Positions 7,948 through 15,964 of a DNA stretch of 37,068 nucleotides are shown here, piece by piece. Numbering within the stretch: the first letter of the stretch is position 1; each line of letters begins with the position of its first letter. A program made the position numbers and the translations under genes. A model generated the notes under the pieces. It made no database searches, was not told the DNA's origin, and saw only the letters and a program-made list of their open reading frames with translations. Source of the DNA: Bacillota bacterium (GTDB lineage: Bacteria; Bacillota; Clostridia; Christensenellales; UMGS416); contig JAEYPH010000064.1 in NCBI GenBank assembly GCA_023410875.1, positions 1 to 37,068 on the forward strand, written 5' to 3'.

Positions 7948-8271
7948 ATGAGCGATTTCTACTGCGAACAGGTTTTGAGCGGCCAAACGCCGGTGCGGAC
8001 CGTGCGAGAAACCGACCGCGTGTTGGCCTTCCACCACACGCGACCCAGCTATCCTGTGCACATCGTCGTCATTCCCAAAAGGCACATCCCTTCGCTGGTT
8101 GCTCTGGAGCCGGGCGACGACGACCTGCTGCTGGAGCTGCTCACGGTGGTCCGGGAGATCGCAGCCGGTGTCCTCGAGGAGCACGGCGCCTGCCGCGTCA
8201 TCACGAACCTGGGCCGTTATCAGGATTCCAAGCATCTGCACTGGCATCTCGTGTGCGGAGAACGCATATAA
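7948..8271 (+). CDS. HIT family nucleotide-binding protein
   Basis: Small (107 residues) histidine-triad protein of the HINT/HIT hydrolase type. These proteins hydrolyse or transfer AMP from nucleoside phosphoramidates, dinucleoside polyphosphates or adenylates. The triad is KHLHWHLV with H96, H98 (nucleophile position) and H100. The upstream half has the family strand PVHIVVIPKRHI and the N-L-G/D-S segment before the triad. It starts 11 bases after UPF0280 with a clear GGAGG (7938-7942), so it is the last gene of the sulfur operon. Whether it acts in that pathway or is just co-transcribed is unknown. No zinc-type CxxC is present. Confidence 0.9.
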   Translation: MSDFYCEQVLSGQTPVRTVRETDRVLAFHHTRPSYPVHIVVIPKRHIPSLVALEPGDDDLLLELLTVVREIAAGVLEEHGACRVITNLGRYQDSKHLHWHLVCGERI

Positions 8272-8298
8272 AAGGTAAATTATTCACACTTCGTTTTC

Positions 8299-8327
8299 TT
8301 GAAAGCCATAGCAGTTGACCTTATAAT
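8299..8327 (+). promoter_or_regulatory. Sigma-A type promoter of the membrane methyltransferase gene
   Basis: -35 TTGAAA (8299-8304), 17-bp spacer and a perfect -10 TATAAT (8322-8327). It lies about 50 bases before the ATG at 8376, which has GGAGG at 8364-8368. The surrounding AT-rich block stands out from the GC-rich coding DNA. Confidence 0.85.
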
Positions 8328-8375
8328 TGTTTTTAACGCTGATTATGGCTTCTGTGCCGTTTTGGAGGTTCCCAT

Positions 8376-9026
8376 ATGGTCAAGGGCTGGAACGCTTTCG
8401 CGGTCATCGCGGTGACGATGGTGGCCTGCGCGCTGTGCGCGCTCATCGGTTTGAGCGGTATCGGCGTGCTGTTCCTCGTGATCAACCTGCTGAGCCTGGG
8501 GGCGGAGGCGCTGGTGCTGCGCCACACTCACCCGGCGGTGTTGCGCCGCAGCCTAGACGCCGTGAACACCTGGGACCGCTCCATGGTCGCGCTGATGGTG
8601 CTGGGTGCGGTGGCCTCGGCGGCGCTTTCCGCCTATGATGCCAATGTGCTCAAGGCTTCGCCTCTGCCGGTATGGACGTTCATACTGGGCGTGGTGCTGA
8701 TGATGTCGGGCTTCCTGGTCGCCGGGCAGAGCGCCATGGCCAAGGCGCCCCACGCCGCCGACAAATATGGCGAGGAGGCCGGCGAGTGCCACGAGCGCGG
8801 CAGTTATGAGACCGTGCGCCATCCCTTCATGCTTTCGGCGCTGCTGGGGGGCTTGTCCATCCCGCTGTTCCTGGGCAGCGGCCTGGGCTTTGCGCCGCTG
8901 GCGCTGTTTCTGGTGGCGCTGCTGGTGCGCACCGCCCGAGAGGACGACTGGCGCTTCAATGAATACGAGTGGTACTACGATTACATGAAAGAAGTGCCTT
9001 ATCGCTTGATACCCTTTATCTGGTGA
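8376..9026 (+). CDS. Isoprenylcysteine carboxyl methyltransferase-family membrane protein
   Basis: Integral membrane protein of 216 residues with about five hydrophobic segments. Its C-terminal half matches the ICMT/PEMT-like methyltransferase fold: GSYETVRHPFM resembles the G-x-Y-x-x-x-R-H-P SAM-binding motif. It is followed by a hydrophobic pair, then the E-D-x-x-x-N-E-Y-x-x-Y-x-x-K region (REDDWRFNEYEWYYDYMKE) and the YRLIPFIW end. In bacteria such proteins methylate unknown lipids or membrane substrates; protein prenylation is not expected, so the name describes the fold only. It is monocistronic, bounded by its own promoter (8299-8327) and terminator (9039-9069). Confidence 0.8.
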   Translation: MVKGWNAFAVIAVTMVACALCALIGLSGIGVLFLVINLLSLGAEALVLRHTHPAVLRRSLDAVNTWDRSMVALMVLGAVASAALSAYDANVLKASPLPVWTFILGVVLMMSGFLVAGQSAMAKAPHAADKYGEEAGECHERGSYETVRHPFMLSALLGGLSIPLFLGSGLGFAPLALFLVALLVRTAREDDWRFNEYEWYYDYMKEVPYRLIPFIW

Positions 9027-9038
9027 GTGTAACAAGTG

Positions 9039-9069
9039 CCGCCCACAACATCGTGGGCGGTATTTTCTT
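9039..9069 (+). terminator. Intrinsic terminator after the membrane methyltransferase gene
   Basis: Perfect 8-bp stem CCGCCCAC (9039-9046) and GTGGGCGG (9053-9060) with a 6-base loop, followed by TATTTTCTT. It begins 12 bases after the stop codon. Confidence 0.88.
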
Positions 9070-9113
9070 GCAGTCTTTACAATTATTTTTCAAATACCGA
9101 TATAACCATAGCT

Positions 9114-9141
9114 TTGATTTTTCTATGAGATACGTTAAAAT
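9114..9141 (+). promoter_or_regulatory. Promoter of the ABC transporter/PASTA operon
   Basis: -35 TTGATT (9114-9119), 16-bp spacer, -10 TAAAAT (9136-9141). It lies in an AT-rich gap between the preceding terminator and the GTG start at 9221. The expected leader is about 70 bases, and I see no structured element in it. Confidence 0.65.
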
Positions 9142-9220
9142 AGAATGCGTACATGGAACAATACCGATATCCGTTCCGTCTTACTGCATGAACTCCAAAA
9201 AAGCAAGGAAGGGTTTGGCC

Positions 9221-10144
9221 GTGGAATTATTAAAGATTGAAGGCCTGCAAAAGAAAATAGGAAAGAAGACGATCGTTCGCGATCTGTCGCTGACAGTCAA
9301 TTCTGGAGAGATCGTGGGCTTCCTGGGCCCCAACGGCGCCGGTAAGACCACGACGATCAAGATGATCATGGGCTTATTCCGCATCAGCGCCGGTACCATC
9401 TCCGTGTGCGGACATGACATTGTCACCGATTATGAAAACGCCATTCGCAACGTCGGCGGCATCGTGGAGAACCCCGACCTCTACAAGCGCATGACCGGCC
9501 GGCAGAACTTGGAGTATTTCGCCTCCATGTACAACGGCGTGGACACCAAGAACATCGACGATGTTGTGAAGCTGGTCAAGATGTCCGAGCGCATCAACGA
9601 CCGCGTGAAGACCTACTCGCTGGGCATGTGCCAGCGCGTGGGCATCGCCCAGGCGCTGCTGCACAACCCCAAGCTGCTGGTGCTGGACGAGCCCACCAAC
9701 GGCCTGGACCCCATCGGCATCAAGGAAATGCGCGATCTGCTCAAATACCTGTCCAAGAACGCCGACGTGGGCGTGTTCATCTCTTCCCATCTGCTCAGCG
9801 AGATGGAGCTTATGTGCGACCGCATCTACATCATCGACAACGGCGTGCTGATTGGCGAAAAGGCCATGAGCGAGTTGCAGCACCAGGAAGATGACGAGGT
9901 GTTCCATTACACCTTCCAGACCAGCGACAACCGCGCCGCCCATGTCTATTTCCAGGAACTGCAGGCCAACTGCGCCATAGAGCCCGCTGGCGTTACGCTG
10001 GAAATGACACGCACGCAGATTCCCGGCATCATCAAGACACTGGTTGAGCGCGGCATCGATCTCTACGCCGTGAACCAGGAGCGCCGCACGCTGGAGCAGG
10101 ACTTCCTCTCCATGACCACCGGCTCCAAGACGCAGATTCGTTAA
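9221..10144 (+). CDS. ABC transporter ATP-binding protein (ABC-2/DrrA-like)
   Basis: ATPase subunit of 307 residues. I chose the GTG at 9221 because GGAAGGG (9207-9213) lies 7 bases upstream and MELLKIEGLQK begins the fold exactly; the frame is open further upstream, but without a ribosome-binding site. Walker A is GPNGAGKT (36-43). The signature is YSLGMCQR, in place of the classical LSGGQ. Walker B is LLVLDEP, followed by TNGLDP and the H-loop region FISSHLLSEME. The C-terminal 80 residues are the regulatory tail usual in this subfamily. The permease gene follows after 29 bases and a PASTA protein after that. Substrate is unknown; such pairs export drugs, lantibiotics or lipids, or act in stress response. 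Confidence 0.9.
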   Translation: MELLKIEGLQKKIGKKTIVRDLSLTVNSGEIVGFLGPNGAGKTTTIKMIMGLFRISAGTISVCGHDIVTDYENAIRNVGGIVENPDLYKRMTGRQNLEYFASMYNGVDTKNIDDVVKLVKMSERINDRVKTYSLGMCQRVGIAQALLHNPKLLVLDEPTNGLDPIGIKEMRDLLKYLSKNADVGVFISSHLLSEMELMCDRIYIIDNGVLIGEKAMSELQHQEDDEVFHYTFQTSDNRAAHVYFQELQANCAIEPAGVTLEMTRTQIPGIIKTLVERGIDLYAVNQERRTLEQDFLSMTTGSKTQIR

Positions 10145-10173
10145 CGCCGCCAGGCAACGGAAGGGAGACAGCC

Positions 10174-11988
10174 ATGAATTTTATCAAACAAACTGCCATA
10201 GAGATGCGCAATATTCTGCGTTCGCGGTTCCTGCTGGTCATCACGATCATCGTGCTGGTGGCCAGCTTTGCGGCGCCGCTGGTGTCACTGCTGCTGGGCA
10301 ACATGAATCAGGGAGGCTTCCCCGGTGGGCCTCGGCCTTTGTACGCCTATGCGATGAAGGCGAGCTACGCCTACGGCGACAAGTTCCCCGGCGGCAATCC
10401 CGGCATGCCCGATCTGATCGTGGGCGATGTGACCATCCCCGCCGACAACCCGTTCTATTGGAACATACAGAGCATCCAGCAGGAAAAGGCTATGCTGGAA
10501 GCTGACAAGAACCGCTTCCAGTCGCCCCAGGCGCTGGACCTGGCCCTGGGCCTGCTGGATGAGGAGCTCAATTATTACGTGCGCTTCGCCCAGACGGTGG
10601 CAACCTACCAGGATTACCGCATGGACCTGGCCTGGACCAGCATGGACTTCCTATATGACAAATACACCTTTGATCATCTGGACGCCGCCGGCAACAACGA
10701 CGCGCTGATCGAGGCGATGAGCATACGCAAGGGGCTGGACGCGGAGGCTTTCAAGAAGAAGTATGTGGACCTGGACGCCGCCGCGCGCCAGCAGGCCTAT
10801 GACACGGCCGATCAGGGTCTGGTCACCGTATTCGCGATCCTGGAGAGCAACGACTTCTCCAAGTACGTTGATCTGCGCATCGACCAGGCCAACGCACAGA
10901 TCAAAATGTTCCAGGAGAGCATCGCCACGCTGGAACAGCAGATCATAGACAACCCCGAGCAGGAAGACGCGCTGAACCCCAACATTGAGGAGAACAAGCG
11001 CCAGATCCGCATCATACAGAACAACACGATACCGATTCTGGAATACCGTCGGCTGAAGAACATCATTCCCAACACCGAGAGCTGGCAGAATAACGCGCTC
11101 AGCGATGTGGAGAACAACCGCAACCAGCTCGAGTATTTGACCGTGATGTCCGAAGAGGACTTCAACAAGAACCCCGACTTCACCCGGCAGTACGGCTCCT
11201 ACGCCAAGTATAAAGAGGAGATGGAGCGCCAGATCAACCGCTGCAACAACCTGATTCTGGTGGCTCAGAAGTCGCTGGACGCCGACAAGCCGGACATGAA
11301 GTATGTGCCCAACGGCGCTCGTTATAAGACCGTGCAGTTTTTGGATTACTCGGTGTTCGTGGCGCTGTTCGCGGTGCTGCTGGGCGGCTGGATGGTAGCC
11401 AGCGAGTTCCAGCAGGGTACCATCCGCTTGCTGATGATCCGCCCCAAGACCCGCACGAAGATCCTGCTTTCCAAGTTTACCGCAGCGCTTAGCCTAAGCC
11501 TGATCGTCTATGTGGCGGGCAGCATCCTGAACTTGATCACCAACGGCATCGTCAACGGCTTCCCGGATCTGGCCTTCCCCAACTACTCGATCAACGGCTC
11601 CGAGAGTTTCATTGCCTACTATGTACCCAAGATGCTGGCGTGCATGCTGCCCATCGCCTTTGGCTTCTCGGCGGCGTTCGTGCTGGGCGTGGCCATCCGC
11701 AACAGCGCCGTTGCCATCGTGATACCGATGGTCGCCTTTGTAGGCTGCCTGCTGGCCACCACGTTCATGCAGGTCTATCCCGACGCGCTGGGCTCGTGGC
11801 TGGTCTACACGCCGATCCCCTATGTGCAGCTCTCGGCTTTCTTTACGCCCTATTCCGCGGTGCGCAATGCCATCGACAACGGTTTGGAGCTCAGCCTTAC
11901 GGTAGGTATCGTCATGCTCTCGGTGCTCTCAGCCGGCTTTGCGGTGCTCAGCGTCTACGTGTTCAGGAAGAGAGACATCACCAACTGA
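10174..11988 (+). CDS. ABC-2 type permease with a large extracytoplasmic domain
   Basis: A 604-residue membrane subunit of the preceding ATPase. One hydrophobic segment lies at about 19-41. A long hydrophilic, helix-rich stretch of about 330 residues follows, with several predicted coiled stretches and many Asn/Gln. Five or so further membrane segments fill the last 220 residues, from VFVALFAVLLGGWMVASEF onward. The motif SEFQQGTIRLLMIRPKTR after the second segment is the usual ABC-2 coupling-helix region. The topology, TM1 then a big outer domain then TM2-6, resembles peptide-sensing or cell-envelope ABC-2 systems. Shine-Dalgarno GGAAGGGA sits just before the ATG. The PASTA gene starts 25 bases after the stop, so the three probably act together at the envelope. 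Confidence 0.88.
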   Translation: MNFIKQTAIEMRNILRSRFLLVITIIVLVASFAAPLVSLLLGNMNQGGFPGGPRPLYAYAMKASYAYGDKFPGGNPGMPDLIVGDVTIPADNPFYWNIQSIQQEKAMLEADKNRFQSPQALDLALGLLDEELNYYVRFAQTVATYQDYRMDLAWTSMDFLYDKYTFDHLDAAGNNDALIEAMSIRKGLDAEAFKKKYVDLDAAARQQAYDTADQGLVTVFAILESNDFSKYVDLRIDQANAQIKMFQESIATLEQQIIDNPEQEDALNPNIEENKRQIRIIQNNTIPILEYRRLKNIIPNTESWQNNALSDVENNRNQLEYLTVMSEEDFNKNPDFTRQYGSYAKYKEEMERQINRCNNLILVAQKSLDADKPDMKYVPNGARYKTVQFLDYSVFVALFAVLLGGWMVASEFQQGTIRLLMIRPKTRTKILLSKFTAALSLSLIVYVAGSILNLITNGIVNGFPDLAFPNYSINGSESFIAYYVPKMLACMLPIAFGFSAAFVLGVAIRNSAVAIVIPMVAFVGCLLATTFMQVYPDALGSWLVYTPIPYVQLSAFFTPYSAVRNAIDNGLELSLTVGIVMLSVLSAGFAVLSVYVFRKRDITN

Positions 11989-12013
11989 TCATTTACCCAC
12001 GAAAGAGGAATCC

Positions 12014-13909
12014 ATGGACGACAACAACAATAGCTTCTTAAGCTCTTACAAAAGCAAATCGGATGCCCGTATGGAGGCCACGCCGCCGGCGCAGGAACAG
12101 CCTGCGCCGGCGGAGCGCCCCGCTGCGGCGCGCACCGTTGTGGCAGAGCCCCCCGCTGCGGCGCAGCAATCCGCCCAGGTGGAGCGCCCCGCCCCGCTTC
12201 GCTATGAGCAGAGGAGCGGCTTTCGGCCCGTGCGCACCGGTGGGGGCGCGCCGCCGCCCCGCGGCCGGCGCAGCCCCGTGCTGGCCATCGCTCTGGCTGC
12301 GCTGGTCGTCATCGGCCTGGCGGCAGGCCTGATTTGGTACTTCAACCGCGGCGTTACGGTCATCGATTTTCTGGATTGGACGCAGAATGATGTGCGGCTG
12401 TGGGCGACGGACAACGGCGTGAATCTGCAGATCGATGAGCAATTCAACGATGAATATGAAGCCGGCCATGTCTATCAGCAGAGCCCCGCCGCGGGAGCCA
12501 CGGTGGCCAAGGGAGGCTTCGTGCAGGTGGCCATATCCAAGGGCCATGACCTGACTGTGACGCTGCCGCTGCCGGATTTGATGTCCATGACCAAAACTGA
12601 GGTGGAGCAATGGGCGGCGCAGAATTTTATGGCCAAGGTGCGCATCACCGCAGAGTTCAGTGACACCGTGGAGAGCGGGCGCGTCATTCGCTTTGAGATC
12701 AACGACAACACCGTGGTGGACAACGTAACCCGCAACACACCGGTTTATGTCACCGTGTCCAAGGGCAAGGAGGACGAAACCGCCGTACAGGTGACGGTGC
12801 CCAACTTCCGTGAAAAGACCATTGCCGAATGCTATACCTTCGCCAACGACAACGGCATCGTGCTCCAGGTGACCGAGCAATACGACGACTATGCGCCTAA
12901 AGGCTCTATTCTTTCCCAGAGCGTGAAAGCCGACGAGAAGGTCAGCAAGGGTGATACCATCGAGCTCGTGGTTTCCATGGGAAAGAAGATCACCGTACCC
13001 AGCTTCGCGGGCTTCTCCAAGCAGCAGGCCACGGCTGTGGCCGGCGAGTTGGGAATCCCGGTGTCCATTGTAGAAAAATATTCCTCCAGGCCGCTGGGCG
13101 AGTTCATCTCCCAGAGCCTTGAAGAGGGCACCGTGTATGGCGGCGGCGATGTGCTGGAGATCAGCTATTCGCTGGGCAACAAAGTCGTTGTTTCCGACTT
13201 TACCGGCCAGACCCGTGACGCCATTGAAACCTGGGCCAAGGGCCTCAACGATCAGGGCGCCAACATCCGCCTGAGCGTCACCTATACCCAGAGCAATCAG
13301 CCCAAGGGCAGGATTCTCTATCAGAGCAAGGCCAACACGACCATCGGTATTTCCACGACCATCCGCATCACGGTGTCCACCGGCCGTGCGGTGTTCGTGC
13401 CGGACTTTGTGGCGCCGGCGGGCTCCGATTACCAAGACATCATCACCCGCGAGAAGGCTATGCAGCTGTGCGAGTCGCTGGGCCTGGTGCCGGTGTTCGT
13501 AGAGGCCAAATCCTCCGGCCGGCTGCCCGGTGAGGTGTGGTCTCAGAGCGTGGCTGCGGGGGCCGAGGTTTCCGAGGGCACGACGATTACGCTGAAATAC
13601 GTGCCGGCCAACGTGCGGGTGTCGGTACCCAACTTCGTTGGCATGACAGAGGCCCAGATCCGCTCCGCCGGATACACCAAGCAGTTCATGATCACCTTCG
13701 TGATCGGAGACGAATATAAGCCCGGAACCGCGGGCAAGGTCACGAAGCAATCGCTGACCCAGGGTACCCGCGTGGCCGCCGGCACGGCGATCACGCTGAC
13801 CGTGGGGCCGACTGACCCTCCGGAGACGGAGGAGCCGACGCCGACACCCACGCCGTCGGTATCGCCCACGGTGGAGCCCACGCAGTCGCCCGAACCCTCC
13901 GCTACCTGA
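12014..13909 (+). CDS. Single-pass membrane protein with seven PASTA repeats and no kinase domain
   Basis: A 631-residue protein. The cytoplasmic N-terminus (1-87) is Pro/Ala-rich and disordered-looking. One TM helix follows at about 88-110. Then come seven consecutive PASTA-like units of 65-75 residues (about 113-590), each opening with a V-x-V-P-x-F/L-type strand and closing with a V-x-x-S-x-G-type strand. The tail is Pro/Thr/Glu/Ser-rich. PASTA domains bind muropeptides or beta-lactams in PknB/PrkC kinases and PBP2x, but neither a kinase nor a transpeptidase domain is present here. The start ATG (12014) has AGAGGA upstream. It is the last gene of the ABC operon and is followed by a terminator. 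I infer a cell-wall sensor or adaptor for the transporter; no biochemical role is known to me. Confidence 0.88.
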   Translation: MDDNNNSFLSSYKSKSDARMEATPPAQEQPAPAERPAAARTVVAEPPAAAQQSAQVERPAPLRYEQRSGFRPVRTGGGAPPPRGRRSPVLAIALAALVVIGLAAGLIWYFNRGVTVIDFLDWTQNDVRLWATDNGVNLQIDEQFNDEYEAGHVYQQSPAAGATVAKGGFVQVAISKGHDLTVTLPLPDLMSMTKTEVEQWAAQNFMAKVRITAEFSDTVESGRVIRFEINDNTVVDNVTRNTPVYVTVSKGKEDETAVQVTVPNFREKTIAECYTFANDNGIVLQVTEQYDDYAPKGSILSQSVKADEKVSKGDTIELVVSMGKKITVPSFAGFSKQQATAVAGELGIPVSIVEKYSSRPLGEFISQSLEEGTVYGGGDVLEISYSLGNKVVVSDFTGQTRDAIETWAKGLNDQGANIRLSVTYTQSNQPKGRILYQSKANTTIGISTTIRITVSTGRAVFVPDFVAPAGSDYQDIITREKAMQLCESLGLVPVFVEAKSSGRLPGEVWSQSVAAGAEVSEGTTITLKYVPANVRVSVPNFVGMTEAQIRSAGYTKQFMITFVIGDEYKPGTAGKVTKQSLTQGTRVAAGTAITLTVGPTDPPETEEPTPTPTPSVSPTVEPTQSPEPSAT

Positions 13910-13929
13910 CAGCAGAACCAAACAACATG

Positions 13930-13963
13930 GCCCTTTCCGGCAACGGAGAGGGCTATTTCTATA
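13930..13963 (+). terminator. Intrinsic terminator of the ABC/PASTA operon
   Basis: Stem GCCCTTTCCG (13930-13939) with CGGAGAGGGC (13944-13953), one T-G wobble, GCAA tetraloop, followed by TATTTCTATA. It starts 20 bases after the PASTA stop codon. Confidence 0.82.
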
Positions 13964-14003
13964 AACTGGAACGAGAACGAAAACCCATAAAACGAACAAA
14001 TGT

Positions 14004-14033
14004 TTGCATATCTTATGCTCGCTGTGTTATACT
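14004..14033 (+). promoter_or_regulatory. Promoter of the radical SAM gene
   Basis: -35 TTGCAT (14004-14009), 18-bp spacer, -10 TATACT (14028-14033) with an upstream TG two bases before it. The transcript would begin near 14040, at or just before the GGAGG (14040-14044) that serves the TTG start at 14052. Confidence 0.65.
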
Positions 14034-14051
14034 ATGGCCGGAGGCGATCTC

Positions 14052-15254
14052 TTGGCCCATGTGATCATAAGAAATACGCCTGATGCTGCGCAGATGCTGG
14101 CCCAAATGCGCACGGACGCCCGATTCGACGTGTCCGACGACGACGGCGCTTGTGTGCCCGATTGGGGCGCCGTCACCGCCATCCGCAGCGACCCGCCGCC
14201 GCCCAAGGTACCCAAGGTTTTCATGAGCAACGATTGCGTGTTCAACTGCGCCTACTGCACATGCCGCACCACCCGCGACTGCCGCCGCTACGCGCTGCAG
14301 CCCCGGGAGCTGGCCCGTTGGGCCGTGCGCGAGGCTGAGGGGCAGCACCGGGGCATCTTTTTGACGTCGGCCATCTACCGCAACGCCGACTACACCGAAG
14401 AGCTCATCATCGAAACGCTGAAAATCATCCGCCGGGACCATGGCTTCGGCGGCTATGTGCACGCCAAAATCATGCCCGGGGCGGACCCACTGCTCATCGC
14501 CGAGGCCGGCCGCTGGGCGGACCGGTTGAGCGTGAACATCGAGGTGGCCCGCAGCGAAGGGTACCGCATGGTGGCCAAGCAGAAGAACCGCAACAACATA
14601 CTGACGCCCATGCGCCAGATTAGCGACCTGATCGCCGGAACCAAAGGCGGGCGCGGGCGCTTCGCTACGAGCCAGACCACGCAGCTGATGGCCGGCGCCG
14701 CCGGGGAGGACGACCACACGATCCTCACGCTTTCCCGAGCGCTTTATGACCGCTACCGTCTGTCCCGGGTATACTACACGGCGTTCCACTACACCCAGGA
14801 GGCCAAAGGCTATGACCTGCCGCCCACGGTTACGCCCCACTGGCGCATGGCGCGGCTGTATCAGGCCGACCGGCTGATGCAGTTGTACGGCTTTGCGCCG
14901 GAGGAGCTGGCCCCGGAGGATGCGCCGCTGCTGGCCCAGGACATCGACCCCAAGACCGCGTGGGCGCTGCGCAACCTGCACCTGTTCCCTGTGGAAGCCA
15001 ACACCGCCGACTATGAAATGCTGCTGCGGGTGCCGGGCCTGGGCGTCACGTCGGCCAAGCGCATCGTGGCCGCCCGGCGCATGGGCACGCTGACCTTCGA
15101 CATCCTGCGCCGCATCGGCGTGTCGCTCAAGCGCAGCCAGTTTTTCTTAACCTGCGGCGGGCGCATGCAGCAGCGCGCCATGCCTGATGTGGCGGCGCTG
15201 CATGGCGTTCTGGCCGTTCACCGGGGTTTTGAGCAGATGACGCTGGAGATGTGA
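14052..15254 (+). CDS. Putative DNA modification/repair radical SAM protein (TIGR03916-type)
   Basis: A 400-residue protein. I place the start at TTG 14052 because GGAGG lies 7 bases upstream and the promoter -10 covers the earlier in-frame codons. The radical SAM motif CxxxCxxC is CVFNCAYC (C62, C66, C69), after PKVFMSND. Extra cysteines follow at C71 and C77. A TIM-barrel-like middle carries NIEVARSEGYRMVAKQK. The C-terminus has a helix-hairpin-helix DNA-binding motif (LLRVPGLGVTSAKRIV). This family is usually found beside a uracil-DNA-glycosylase-like partner (TIGR03915), but no such gene is in this window. The gene has its own promoter. The reaction is unknown; DNA repair or base modification is inferred from the HhH motif and family context. 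Confidence 0.9.
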   Translation: MAHVIIRNTPDAAQMLAQMRTDARFDVSDDDGACVPDWGAVTAIRSDPPPPKVPKVFMSNDCVFNCAYCTCRTTRDCRRYALQPRELARWAVREAEGQHRGIFLTSAIYRNADYTEELIIETLKIIRRDHGFGGYVHAKIMPGADPLLIAEAGRWADRLSVNIEVARSEGYRMVAKQKNRNNILTPMRQISDLIAGTKGGRGRFATSQTTQLMAGAAGEDDHTILTLSRALYDRYRLSRVYYTAFHYTQEAKGYDLPPTVTPHWRMARLYQADRLMQLYGFAPEELAPEDAPLLAQDIDPKTAWALRNLHLFPVEANTADYEMLLRVPGLGVTSAKRIVAARRMGTLTFDILRRIGVSLKRSQFFLTCGGRMQQRAMPDVAALHGVLAVHRGFEQMTLEM

Positions 15255-15384
15255 CCAAGCCGGTATAACTGCAGGTTCAATGGAACTCATAATCGAGGCT
15301 GGTTGAGGGGTAACGAAGGAAAAAGCTTCCATCAGCCCGAGGGGCCATCGGGTTGAGGTAAATCACCCCAAAGCGCAGGCTATG

Positions 15385-15963
15385 TCAGGATATTTCATAA
15401 ACAAATTCACATGGTTTTTCGCCTCGACTGTTAATCGGAGATGAAATAATTGCCTTTGTTTTCAATTTTACATCTAGCATTAGCTGTAAATGGCGGCGAA
15501 ATGACCCGGCACAACATAAGCAGTAGGATAAAGGCATGTCACGGCCATCGGAATCGCTTTTTGGTAGCGCAAGGTCTGAGACTTTCACACCTTTGCAAAC
15601 GGTGGCGGAACAAGCACACGAATACTGATCATTGTTTCTAAAAACAATCACAGCTGTTAAAGTGCCGTCATTATTTAAGGCGATCCTTTCGGAAGTTAGG
15701 ACTTTTCCATTAAGGTGGAGCAACTTCTCGTTTAGAGATTTGCCAGTCAGTTCTTTGCCGATTTCCTCACATTTTTTCAGATATTCCTTGCCGCCCAAAC
15801 AGGCGCAAGAATCCAGACTTTCATATAGCAAATCAGAATCAAGCAAAGTCTCCATCCGTTTGACGACTTCCACCAGGTCTCCATTTCCGAGAATTTCTTT
15901 TATGAGCTTCTTGTCAACATTGTTTTGCTCTAATTGCTTCCTGATTCCATAAACTCTTGCCAT
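15385..15963 (-). CDS. Cysteine-rich protein of unknown function, coupled to a MerR regulator
   Basis: A 192-residue protein that I cannot name with certainty. It may belong to a DUF6144-like family widespread in Clostridia; that is from memory only. Ten cysteines are arranged in clusters: CAC (53-55) with C65, CACSATVC (116-123) and CLCC (148-151), plus C185 near the end. This suggests metal or Fe-S binding, or redox chemistry. The C-terminal CCAGSFRRHLQ and P-C-E-F-V-Y-E segments look like conserved family blocks. There is no signal peptide or membrane segment. The ATG starts one base after the stop of the upstream MerR gene, so the two are translationally coupled. Codon use is more AT-rich than in neighbouring genes, which may mean recent transfer of the pair. 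Confidence 0.75.
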   Translation of the reverse strand: MARVYGIRKQLEQNNVDKKLIKEILGNGDLVEVVKRMETLLDSDLLYESLDSCACLGGKEYLKKCEEIGKELTGKSLNEKLLHLNGKVLTSERIALNNDGTLTAVIVFRNNDQYSCACSATVCKGVKVSDLALPKSDSDGRDMPLSYCLCCAGSFRRHLQLMLDVKLKTKAIISSPINSRGEKPCEFVYEIS

Positions 15964-15964
15964 T

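Noticed and set aside
8969..9220. N-terminal extension of the ABC ATPase from upstream start codons
   Set aside because: It would cross the preceding terminator and the operon promoter; the GTG at 9221 has the Shine-Dalgarno and the family N-terminus.
12038..13999. 653-residue minus-strand open frame over the PASTA gene
   Set aside because: It is the antisense shadow of a GC-rich gene; it is His/Arg/Gly-rich low complexity, shows no domain, and conflicts with a clear PASTA protein, promoter and terminator on the plus strand.
15255..15384. Terminators for the convergent radical SAM and cysteine-rich genes
   Set aside because: Only weak stems (for example CCCGA/TCGGG) without T-runs on either strand; nothing firm enough to list.
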